Below the pieces are notes generated by a model. The model saw only the letters and a program-made list of their open reading frames with translations. It was not told the origin of the DNA and searched no databases. From the NCBI GenBank assembly GCA_002419145.1, contig DIFN01000043.1:1-34746 (forward strand): 34,746 nucleotides of DNA, in the 5' to 3' direction. Shown here piece by piece: positions 24,369-31,150 of the stretch. The translations under genes were made by a program, and so were the position numbers. Every line of letters begins with the position of its first letter. Position 1 is the first letter of the stretch. Origin of the DNA: Mageeibacillus sp. UBA5747. GTDB taxonomy: Bacteria > Bacillota > Clostridia > Saccharofermentanales > UBA5734.

Positions 24369-25254
24369 AGTAGTCGGAGTCCGTTTTCACGGCGCCGGTA
24401 AAGCCTATCATTTTGACCCGGCCGGTCTGCCCCTGAAGACTGGCGACGCGGTCATCGTTGAAACATCCCAGGGAGTTGAACTGGGTATTGTTGCCGAACA
24501 GGTTTTCGAATTACCTGAGGATCGCCTGCCAGCCCCCCTGAAACCAATCTTGCGCCAGGCAACGAACGATGACATGGATCATTACGATGCCAACTGCCAG
24601 AAAGAACGCGAAGCCTTCCGGATCGCCGCCGACAAGATCGCCTCCCGCGGCCTGGATATGCGTCTGGTCAGTGCGGAGTACACCTTTGACAACCGCAAAA
24701 TCGTCTTTTTTTTCACAGCGGATGGACGAGTCGATTTCCGCGAACTGGTCAAAGACCTCGCAGCGATTTTCCGCACCCGGATCGAACTGCGCCAGATTGG
24801 AGTGCGCGATGAAGCGCGGATGGTCGGTGGCCTCGGGATTTGCGGCCGTGTCTTGTGCTGCTGCTCTTTCCTGACCGATTTTGTGCCTGTATCGATTAAA
24901 ATGGCCAAGGAGCAAAGCTTGTCCATGAATCCGGCCAAGATATCAGGCGCCTGCGGGCGTTTGATGTGCTGTCTGAAATACGAACAGGATGCCTACGAAG
25001 ATGCCCATGCCCGGATGCCGCGGCCTGGCCACCAGGTCAAGACTGCAGAAGGCCTGGGTGTCGTCGAAGGCATCAACCTGCTCAAGGAGACTGTTACTGT
25101 GCGCCTTGACCGTGGCGGTGAAGCAGACCTGATCACTTTGCCCAATTCCGAAGTGGAGATCGTCGGTGGCAAGCCGAACAAAAAGTGCGGTGGATGTGGC
25201 AACAAAGGCAAATCCCCAGCCACACAATCGCGCGCTTCAGCGGCTGAAGGCTAG
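24361..25254 (+). CDS. ricT: PSP1-domain protein RicT (YaaT)
   Basis: 297 residues. In Bacillus RicT works with RicA and RicF as a 4Fe-4S complex that helps RNase Y process mRNAs and affects sporulation, competence and biofilm. Visible: DMDHYDANCQKEREAFRIAA, GGLGICGRVLCCCSFL, FVPVSIKMAKEQSLSMNPAK and SGACGRLMCCLKYE; the cysteines are the cluster ligands. A short Cys-rich end (KKCGGCGNKGK) adds three more. Length is slightly above average. It follows holB by overlap. Confidence 0.95.
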   Translation: MPKVVGVRFHGAGKAYHFDPAGLPLKTGDAVIVETSQGVELGIVAEQVFELPEDRLPAPLKPILRQATNDDMDHYDANCQKEREAFRIAADKIASRGLDMRLVSAEYTFDNRKIVFFFTADGRVDFRELVKDLAAIFRTRIELRQIGVRDEARMVGGLGICGRVLCCCSFLTDFVPVSIKMAKEQSLSMNPAKISGACGRLMCCLKYEQDAYEDAHARMPRPGHQVKTAEGLGVVEGINLLKETVTVRLDRGGEADLITLPNSEVEIVGGKPNKKCGGCGNKGKSPATQSRASAAEG

Positions 25255-25296
25255 GCAGCCATCACATGCCTGCATCTGAAAATCCCTGCCTTATAC

Positions 25297-25325
25297 TTGC
25301 CGTATCCCCCTCAGGGTGCTAAAAT
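25297..25325 (+). promoter_or_regulatory. Predicted sigma-A promoter of the ferredoxin gene
   Basis: TTGCCG at 25297-25302 and TAAAAT at 25320-25325 are separated by exactly 17 bases, 26 bases before the ferredoxin ATG. The ribosome site GGGAGGTG follows. Confidence 0.75.
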
Positions 25326-25351
25326 CGTGTTCGAATGGGAGGTGTTCAACC

Positions 25352-25522
25352 ATGGCTTATATAATTTCTGACGCTTGTATTTCCTGTGGCGCTTGTGAAG
25401 GCGAGTGCCCGACCGGTGCAATTTCTGCTGGCGCCAGCCAGTACGTGATCGACGCAGAAACCTGCATCGACTGCGGCGCCTGCGAATCTTCATGCCCCGT
25501 TTCAGCCATTTCTGCAGGCTGA
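25352..25522 (+). CDS. 2[4Fe-4S] ferredoxin, clostridial type
   Basis: A 56-residue electron carrier. Two CxxCxxCxxxCP motifs, CISCGACEGECP and CIDCGACESSCP, bind two low-potential 4Fe-4S clusters. The short acidic sequence and AYIISDACISCGACE start are typical of anaerobe ferredoxins used by hydrogenase and pyruvate:ferredoxin oxidoreductase. The ATG at 25352 has a strong GGGAGGTG site. It has its own promoter and terminator, so it is a separate unit placed between ricT and trmN6. It supports an anaerobic lifestyle. Confidence 0.96.
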   Translation: MAYIISDACISCGACEGECPTGAISAGASQYVIDAETCIDCGACESSCPVSAISAG

Positions 25523-25549
25523 TCCAGATCCGGAATGCCCCGGCAAATG

Positions 25550-25580
25550 AGGGAAGGCCTAGTGCTTTCCCTTTTTGTTT
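25550..25580 (+). terminator. Rho-independent terminator after the ferredoxin
   Basis: AGGGAAGGC (25550-25558), loop CTAGT and GCTTTCCCT (25564-25572) form a 9-bp stem with one G-U pair, followed by TTTTGTTT. Confidence 0.88.
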
Positions 25581-25598
25581 TCATGGGACGGTAGATAA

Positions 25599-26399
25599 GT
25601 GAATGACCCTATTCTTGCCGATGATGAGACTTTGGAAGATCTGCAGCGCGATGGCCTGAGGCTGATTCAAAAAATCAATGGGTTCCGGTTCGGCGAAGAT
25701 TCAGTCTTCCTGGCCGCTTTTGCCTCTGATCTTGTCAAACTGAAAAAACAGGTGCGGGCTGCTGATCTGGGTGCTGGCAGTGGCGCAGTCAGTGTCTTGC
25801 TGGCAGGACGGCTGCCTCAGGCCCGGCTGACTGCGATTGAAATCAGCACCCGGCCCTGTGCGGTTCTCCAGCGCAATTTTATTATGAACCAGCTGGACTC
25901 CCGTTGCACGGCCATGCTTGGGGACGTTCGGGACCAGACTTTGCTCCCCAGAGCAAGCCTCGATCTGGTGGTCAGTAACCCACCCTACCGTGACCCCGGG
26001 CGTCATCTGTCGCCAGCCCGGCTGCCAGACGACCCTGCCCTGGCGCAAGAATGGCGAGTTGCCGTCGAGACGACGACATTGTCCCTGGATGACCTGATGC
26101 ACTCTGCAGCTTACTGGCTCAAGCCAGGCGGTCTGATTGCTCTCGTCCAGCGCCCTGTCAATCTCCCGGACATCCTTACTGCCATGCGCCAGACCCGGAT
26201 CGAACCGGTCGCCCTGCGCGCGATCGTCCCTTTGCCCGGTCGAGCGCCGACCAGCGTGCTGGTCGCAGGCCGCTTGCATGGCCGCCCGGGATCCTTTCGC
26301 TTGTTGCCAGACCTCAGCGTCAATGAATCTCCCGGCCAGCCCAGCCCGGAAACGCGCAAAATCTATGGAGAAAAAACCCATGATGCAAACAACGTCTGA
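25599..26399 (+). CDS. trmN6: tRNA1(Val) (adenine-N6)-methyltransferase TrmN6-like
   Basis: 266 residues, a SAM-dependent methyltransferase for adenine 37 of a valine tRNA. LQRDGLRLIQKINGFRFGED, the SAM motif AADLGAGSGAVSVLLAGR and the catalytic VVSNPPYRDPGRH are clear. The start is GTG at 25599. It lies at the position of yabB in Bacillus. A tRNA-Val gene occurs about 4 kb downstream, though that proximity is not evidence of function. The 3' end overlaps rsmI by 20 bases. Confidence 0.9.
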   Translation: MNDPILADDETLEDLQRDGLRLIQKINGFRFGEDSVFLAAFASDLVKLKKQVRAADLGAGSGAVSVLLAGRLPQARLTAIEISTRPCAVLQRNFIMNQLDSRCTAMLGDVRDQTLLPRASLDLVVSNPPYRDPGRHLSPARLPDDPALAQEWRVAVETTTLSLDDLMHSAAYWLKPGGLIALVQRPVNLPDILTAMRQTRIEPVALRAIVPLPGRAPTSVLVAGRLHGRPGSFRLLPDLSVNESPGQPSPETRKIYGEKTHDANNV

Positions 26400-27324
26400 A
26401 TCAGCCAGCACTCTTCCCCGCGGCACCCTGATTCTCGTCGGTACACCGATAGGCAATCTGGGAGATCTGTCGCGCCGGGTCATCGAAGTGCTGGCCCAAG
26501 TTGACCTGATTGCGGCCGAGGACACGCGGCGGACTCGGCAATTGCTGTCCTATCTTGGCCTGCACCAGCCCTTGACCAGCTACCATGAACATAACCAGGC
26601 CGGCAAAGGTCAGGAACTGATCGAGAAATTGCGCTCGGGGCAGTCCATTGCCCTGGTATCAGACGCAGGCATGCCCTGCATCAGTGACCCCGGCGCTCGT
26701 CTGGTCGCCGAATGTGTGGCGGCCGATCTGCCTGTGCTGGTGATCCCTGGACCTTCGGCTGCCGTTACCGCACTGGCAGGATCCGGCCTGGAGACCGAGC
26801 GGTATGCCTTCGAGGGATTTTTGCCCGCAGATCGCAAGGCCCGCAAAGCTCGTCTGTTGGAACTCCAGAAAGAATTGCGCACCATGGTCCTCTATGAAGC
26901 CCCACACCGCCTGAAAAAGACCTTGCAGGAGCTGATTGCGCTCGGATTTGGCGACCGCCTGGTCGCGCTGGGCCGCGAGCTGACCAAGAAGCACGAAGAG
27001 TTTCTGCGTGGCACCGTCCAGGGCCTGGCTGACTACTACGATACCAATGAACCACGCGGCGAATTTGTCATTGTCCTCGAAGGGCTGACTGCCCTGGGCA
27101 GGCGCTTGCCTGAGCACCCAACTGTGACAGGTCGCTGTGGATCAGACAACACCCCAAGTGATGGCGCGGCACCTGCTGTTGACCTGCTCAAACAGTTGCT
27201 TGGACAGGGTTTGTCCGTCAGGGAAGCCGCCCGTGAAGCTGCAACCCAGACCGGTGGCAAGAGAAATGAGCTCTACGCGCTGGCCATCCAAATTCAGGAG
27301 CATGAACGGGGCGAATCTCAATAA
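26380..27324 (+). CDS. rsmI: 16S rRNA 2'-O-ribose C1402 methyltransferase RsmI
   Basis: About 314 residues. LILVGTPIGNLGDLSRRVIE, AEDTRRTRQLLSYLGL, YHEHNQAGKGQELIEKL, LVSDAGMPCISDPGARLV and VIPGPSAAVTALAGSGL are characteristic of this SAM-binding family. It fine-tunes the ribosomal P site. ATG 26380 is chosen because GGAG lies nine bases upstream; ATG 26365 is less likely. A C-terminal helical region (LLKQLLGQGLSVREAAREAA) is usual. Confidence 0.95.
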   Translation: MMQTTSESASTLPRGTLILVGTPIGNLGDLSRRVIEVLAQVDLIAAEDTRRTRQLLSYLGLHQPLTSYHEHNQAGKGQELIEKLRSGQSIALVSDAGMPCISDPGARLVAECVAADLPVLVIPGPSAAVTALAGSGLETERYAFEGFLPADRKARKARLLELQKELRTMVLYEAPHRLKKTLQELIALGFGDRLVALGRELTKKHEEFLRGTVQGLADYYDTNEPRGEFVIVLEGLTALGRRLPEHPTVTGRCGSDNTPSDGAAPAVDLLKQLLGQGLSVREAAREAATQTGGKRNELYALAIQIQEHERGESQ

Positions 27325-27363
27325 GTAACGTGCTCCGGACCCTGGTCCAGCATCTTTAATAAA

Positions 27364-27392
27364 TTCACAAAGTCCGGCAAAGACGATATAAT
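27364..27392 (+). promoter_or_regulatory. Predicted sigma-A promoter of metG
   Basis: TTCACA at 27364-27369 and a perfect TATAAT at 27387-27392 are separated by 17 bases. AGGAGG at 27410-27415 precedes the ATG. The leader is only about 25 bases, so no T-box or SAM riboswitch can fit between this promoter and the gene. Confidence 0.8.
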
Positions 27393-27420
27393 ACCGGAAT
27401 CAGCCTGACAGGAGGCCTAC

Positions 27421-29358
27421 ATGGACAAGACGTTCTACATCACAACCCCGATCTACTATCCGAGTGACAAACTGCACATCGGACATTCATATACGACTGT
27501 GGCAGCGGATGCTATGGCTCGCTACAAACGCCTGCAAGGGTTTGATGTCATGTTCCTGACCGGCACGGATGAGCACGGCCAGAAAATCCAGCGCAAGGCC
27601 GAGGAGAAGGGGGTCACACCGCAAACATATGTTGACCAGGTCGTTGCCGGGATCAAGGATCTCTGGCAGTTGCTGGACATATCCTATGACCGCTTCATCC
27701 GCACCACAGACGAAAAGCATGTCCACGCCATCCAGGTCATTTTTCAGAAACTCTACGACAAAGGCGACATTTACAAAAGCGAATATGAGGGCTGGTATTG
27801 TACCCCCTGTGAATCCTTCTGGACCGAAACCCAGCTCGTGGAGCACAAATGCCCGGACTGCCACCGCCCAGTCGAAAAGGCCAAAGAAGAGAGCTATTTT
27901 TTCCGCCTCTCCAAGTATCAGGATGCCCTGATCCGGCTCTTCGAAGAGCATCCGGATTTTATCCAGCCGGTGGCCCGCGCCAATGAGATGCTCAACAATT
28001 TCCTGCGCCCCGGCCTCGAAGATCTGTGCGTATCCCGGACAACTTTTGACTGGGGCGTACCGGTGCCATTCGATCCCAAGCACGTGGTCTATGTTTGGAT
28101 CGATGCCCTGTCCAACTACATCACGGCGCTCGGCTACCCATCCCTGACCGGAGACATGGCCCGCTACTGGCCGGCCGATGTCCAGCTGGTCGGCAAGGAG
28201 ATTGTCCGTTTCCACACAATTATCTGGCCGGCGATGTTGATGGCGCTGGACATTCCCCTGCCCAAGCAGGTCTATGGCCACGGGTGGCTGTTGTTCAAGG
28301 ACGGCAAGATGTCCAAGTCCAAAGGCAATGTCATCGATCCGGTCGTCCTTTGTGAAAAGTATGGCGTCGATGCCGTGCGCTATTTCCTGTTGCGCGAAGT
28401 ACCCTTTGGCTCCGACGGGATTTTTTCCAATGAAGCCCTGATCAGCCGGATCAATTCCGACCTCGCCAATGACCTGGGCAACCTCGTCAGCCGGACCGCA
28501 GCCATGATCAGCAAATATTTTCCCTCCGGGCTGCCTTCTGACCGCCGCGCGGCTCATCCGGACAGCGAGCTGATCGACCTGGTCCGCGAACTGCCGGACA
28601 AAGTCGAAACTGCGATGGACCAGCTCCAGTTCAGCACCGCGCTGGCTGAAATCTGGAAAGTCGTCGGCCGCAGCAACAAGTACATCGATGAAACAGCCCC
28701 TTGGCTTCTGGCTAAAAGCGAGAGTGACGCCAATCGCCTGGCAGCTGTCCTGTACAACCTCGCGGAGACGATCCGTGTTGTCTCGATCCTGATCCAGCCT
28801 TTCCTGACCCACACCTCCGCTAAGATTTGGGCCGCCCTGGCAATTCCCGCGGGTGAACAGACAGCCTGGGAATCTGCCCGGACCTATGGCCTATATCAGG
28901 CACAGGGGCCGCTGCCCAAGACTGATCCGATCTTCCCGCGCATCGACCTCGCTCAGGAAATTGCAGCACTCGACGCCATGCTCCAGGCCCCTGTGCCTGA
29001 GGCCCCTGTGACCAATGCTGCTCCGGAAGGAGTCGCCCTGATCGAGTTTGACGATTTCCTCAAAGTCAATCTCAAGGTCGGCACGGTGAAATCCTGCGAG
29101 AAAGTCGCTGGTTCGGATAAACTGCTCTGCTCCCAGATCGATATGGGCAATGAAGTCCGCCAGATCGTTTCCGGCATCGCCCAATCGTATGCCCCGGAAG
29201 ACATGGTCGGCAAGCAGGTCATTGTCGTCACCAACCTCAAGCCGAGGAAGATCCGCAGCATCATGTCCCACGGCATGATCCTCTGTGCGACGACCGATGG
29301 TGGCTACAAAGTCCTCACCGTGGATGCACCTGTCCCGTCCGGCTCAGAAGTCGGCTGA
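27421..29358 (+). CDS. metG: Methionyl-tRNA synthetase with C-terminal tRNA-binding domain
   Basis: 645 residues, loading methionine on tRNA. The class I HIGH motif lies at about residues 20-23 (KLHIGHSYTTVA). Zinc-knuckle cysteines are at 127/130 and 144/147 (CTPC, CPDC). KMSKS is at 296-300. The anticodon-binding helices follow (AEIWKVVGRSNKYIDETAPW). From about residue 540, FDDFLKVNLKVGTVKSCEKV begins an EMAPII-like OB-fold that binds tRNA and dimerises the enzyme. Strong ribosome site. tatD begins two bases after the stop. Confidence 0.97.
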   Translation: MDKTFYITTPIYYPSDKLHIGHSYTTVAADAMARYKRLQGFDVMFLTGTDEHGQKIQRKAEEKGVTPQTYVDQVVAGIKDLWQLLDISYDRFIRTTDEKHVHAIQVIFQKLYDKGDIYKSEYEGWYCTPCESFWTETQLVEHKCPDCHRPVEKAKEESYFFRLSKYQDALIRLFEEHPDFIQPVARANEMLNNFLRPGLEDLCVSRTTFDWGVPVPFDPKHVVYVWIDALSNYITALGYPSLTGDMARYWPADVQLVGKEIVRFHTIIWPAMLMALDIPLPKQVYGHGWLLFKDGKMSKSKGNVIDPVVLCEKYGVDAVRYFLLREVPFGSDGIFSNEALISRINSDLANDLGNLVSRTAAMISKYFPSGLPSDRRAAHPDSELIDLVRELPDKVETAMDQLQFSTALAEIWKVVGRSNKYIDETAPWLLAKSESDANRLAAVLYNLAETIRVVSILIQPFLTHTSAKIWAALAIPAGEQTAWESARTYGLYQAQGPLPKTDPIFPRIDLAQEIAALDAMLQAPVPEAPVTNAAPEGVALIEFDDFLKVNLKVGTVKSCEKVAGSDKLLCSQIDMGNEVRQIVSGIAQSYAPEDMVGKQVIVVTNLKPRKIRSIMSHGMILCATTDGGYKVLTVDAPVPSGSEVG

Positions 29359-29359
29359 C

Positions 29360-30232
29360 ATGGCCAGTTTTCAACAGCCCACGGGCAGTTCTCAACAAAC
29401 CGAAGCTGATCAGCACCTGCTCCTGGAGTGGATTGATTCACACGCCCATTTACAGAGCAATCCCTATACCCAAGATCTCGCCGAGGTCCTGGCGCGCAGC
29501 CGCACCGCCGGGGTACAGACCGTGCTGCTGCCTGGCACCGATCTGGAAGACTCCCAGACCGCAATCGACCTGGCCCTGCGCTATCCAGGCCAGGGGCTGG
29601 TAGCCTCAGTGGGTGTCCATCCGCACGATGCCAAATCCCTGACCCCAGATGGCCTCCGGCAGCTGCGCCAGCTGGCCATCCAGCATCGGGGTCATCCTGT
29701 CGTGGCCATTGGCGAGATCGGACTCGATTATCACTATGATTTCTCCCCGCGCGATGTCCAACGTGACGTGTTCCGCTCCCAGCTTGAACTAGCCCAGGAA
29801 TTGGACCTGCCGGTGATCATCCATGACCGCGAAGCAACGGCTGATTGCCTGGCGGTCATCGCCGAGGTGGCCGCCAGGCAGCCTCTGCGTGAAGTCCCCG
29901 GTGTCTTTCATTGCTATTCCGGAAGCATTGAAACTGCGGCCATTCTGCTGAAAAATGGCTTTTATCTTGGCTTTGATGGCCCGATCACCTTCAAGAATGC
30001 GCGCAAGGCGCTGGAGGTGATCGCAGCCTGCCCACATGACCGACTGGTCCTCGAGACTGACAGCCCTTACTTGACCCCTATCCCGTATCGCGGCCATCGC
30101 AACACTCCGGAATACATCCCCTTGATTGGCGCCAAAATCGCCGATATCTGGGGCTGTGACCTCGCAGCAGTGGCCGCCCAGACTACAGCCAATGCCAGGA
30201 AACTGTTTGGCCTGGGCCTGAGCCTCCCCTGA
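29360..30232 (+). CDS. tatD: TatD-family metal-dependent DNase
   Basis: About 290 residues. The TIM-barrel metal site is complete: WIDSHAHLQSN, ASVGVHPHDAKS, AIGEIGLDYHYDFSP, VIIHDREA, VFHCYSGS and VLETDSPYLTP. Family members are 3'-5' exonucleases implicated in DNA repair or turnover. An N-terminal Gln/Ser-rich extension of about 20 residues is unusual. ATG 29360 has no clear ribosome site, so coupling to metG is likely. It closes the yaaO-yabD-like block. Confidence 0.93.
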   Translation: MASFQQPTGSSQQTEADQHLLLEWIDSHAHLQSNPYTQDLAEVLARSRTAGVQTVLLPGTDLEDSQTAIDLALRYPGQGLVASVGVHPHDAKSLTPDGLRQLRQLAIQHRGHPVVAIGEIGLDYHYDFSPRDVQRDVFRSQLELAQELDLPVIIHDREATADCLAVIAEVAARQPLREVPGVFHCYSGSIETAAILLKNGFYLGFDGPITFKNARKALEVIAACPHDRLVLETDSPYLTPIPYRGHRNTPEYIPLIGAKIADIWGCDLAAVAAQTTANARKLFGLGLSLP

Positions 30233-30241
30233 AATCCCTTG

Positions 30242-30270
30242 TTGACAAGGCAGGTGTGATCTGGTATCCT
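30242..30270 (+). promoter_or_regulatory. Strong sigma-A promoter of the tRNA operon
   Basis: Perfect TTGACA at 30242-30247, a 17-base spacer, and TATCCT at 30265-30270, thirty bases before the first tRNA. Confidence 0.85.
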
Positions 30271-30300
30271 CTGTCTTGCGCTCGAAGCAGTGCACCGCTC

Positions 30301-30376
30301 GGGAGCTTAGCTCAGCTGGGAGAGCATCTGCCTTACAAGCAGAGGGTCACAGGTTCGAGCCCTGTAGTTCCCACCA
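30301..30376 (+). tRNA. tRNA-Val (anticodon TAC)
   Basis: Cloverleaf of 76 bases including CCA. The acceptor GGGAGCT pairs with AGTTCCC. The anticodon arm TCTGC-CTTACAA-GCAGA gives TAC. GGTTCGAGCC forms the T loop. CCA is encoded. Confidence 0.97.
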
Positions 30377-30387
30377 ATTCCATACAC

Positions 30388-30464
30388 GGCGCAGTAGTTC
30401 AGTCGGTTAGAATGCCAGCCTGTCACGCTGGAGGTCGAGGGTTCGAGCCCCTTCTGCGTCGCCA
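30388..30464 (+). tRNA. tRNA-Asp (anticodon GTC)
   Basis: 77 bases including CCA. The acceptor GGCGCAG pairs with CTGCGTC. The anticodon arm CCAGC-CTGTCAC-GCTGG gives GTC. It lies 11 bases after tRNA-Val. Confidence 0.97.
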
Positions 30465-30466
30465 AA

Positions 30467-30490
30467 CAACCGGTCCGCAAGGACCGGTTG
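30467..30490 (+). other. Perfect 10-bp hairpin between tRNA-Asp and tRNA-Phe
   Basis: CAACCGGTCC, loop GCAA (a stable GNRA tetraloop), and GGACCGGTTG. No T run follows, so it is more likely a processing or spacer structure than a terminator. Confidence 0.75.
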
Positions 30491-30496
30491 TACTTT

Positions 30497-30572
30497 GCCC
30501 AGATAGCTCAGTCGGTAGAGCAGGGGACTGAAAATCCCCGTGTCGCTGGTTCGATTCCGGCTCTGGGCACCA
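30497..30572 (+). tRNA. tRNA-Phe (anticodon GAA)
   Basis: 76 bases including CCA. The acceptor GCCCAGA pairs with TCTGGGC. The anticodon arm GGGGA-CTGAAAA-TCCCC gives GAA. tRNA 3' ends are common integration sites, and the accessory-looking region starts just downstream. Confidence 0.97.
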
Positions 30573-30574
30573 CG

Positions 30575-30615
30575 AAAACCGTTGAGGCTGTAAGCTTTAG
30601 CGGTTTTTTGTTGTG
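30575..30615 (+). terminator. Rho-independent terminator of the tRNA operon
   Basis: AAAACCGTTGAGGC (30575-30588), loop TGTAA and GCTTTAGCGGTTTT (30594-30607) form a 14-bp stem with three G-U pairs, followed by TTGTTG. It begins two bases after the tRNA-Phe CCA. Confidence 0.88.
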
Positions 30616-30919
30616 CGAAAACATGATCAAGAGGGTACCGTCATCTTCAATTTTGATAGTGTTATACATCAAAGCCTCTAAGGCCTGTTCCATCAAGACC
30701 TCTTCGCGCAGTTCTCATGTATCGGCCAACGTTTGGGATGCCTTAACAACTATATGCAGCACCTTCATGGGGGAGACGAGATAGTCAATATCCTTCAGAA
30801 GATACTTGTACCGACATAATTCATAACAAACCAAACTAAAACGATATGATAGCCTGTATTCCTGACCAAATTTGTTAGAATTATAGAAGTGAGTGAGCAG
30901 TGAAACAGAGAATTCTATT
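30616..30919. other. AT-rich gap between the tRNA operon and the island genes
   Basis: About 300 bases with no supported gene. Composition shifts to AT-rich here. On the minus strand a frame is open on either side of a single TGA (30715-30717). Its lower part reads MEQALEALMYNTIKIEDDGT, faintly like the end of a serine recombinase, but this is too weak to call. No duplicate of the tRNA-Phe 3' end is seen. I found no convincing promoter for the next gene; TAGAAT near 30875 is a weak -10 candidate. Confidence 0.45.
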
Positions 30920-31120
30920 ATGAGTAACGAGCCAGAGAACACCACGCCTGAGAAGTGGGTCAACCTTGAAGATATCGCCATCCACCTCAGCATGAGTGAG
31001 GACACCGTGCGGACTTGGGTCAAAGAAGGCAAGCTGCCGTTCTATCGTGTCGGCAAACGCTACAAGTTCAAAATCTCAGAAGTAGATGAATGGATAAAAA
31101 CCGGCAAGATAAAAGATTGA
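30920..31120 (+). CDS. Excisionase/MerR-type helix-turn-helix DNA-binding protein
   Basis: 66 residues. WVNLEDIAIHLSMSEDTVRT followed by WVKEGKLPFYRVGKRYKFKI and SEVDEWIKTG is the classic excisionase-family winged HTH (Xis/TorI/BldC-like, the HTH_17 type). These proteins act as recombination directionality factors or local regulators. Here it stands 30 bases before the helicase, so control of the island operon is plausible. ATG 30920 is chosen; GTG 30893 would add nine residues, and neither has a good ribosome site. Confidence 0.85.
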   Translation: MSNEPENTTPEKWVNLEDIAIHLSMSEDTVRTWVKEGKLPFYRVGKRYKFKISEVDEWIKTGKIKD

Positions 31121-31150
31121 ACCTCAATGAAAGCCTAAGGAGCCAACCAT

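Noticed and set aside
27325..27420. T-box or SAM riboswitch before metG
   Set aside because: The promoter leaves only about 25 bases of leader, and no T-box sequence is present.
27487..28812. Long 441-residue minus-strand frame opposite metG
   Set aside because: It mirrors metG codon bias; metG is unambiguous.
30256..30531. Plus-strand 91-residue frame through the tRNA genes
   Set aside because: It runs through tRNA-Val and tRNA-Asp and has no protein-like features.
30508..30696. Minus-strand 62-residue reading frame across tRNA-Phe, ending in the phrase PRAGIEPATRGFSVPCSTD
   Set aside because: This phrase is a well-known false translation of tRNA-Phe sequence; the tRNA explains it.
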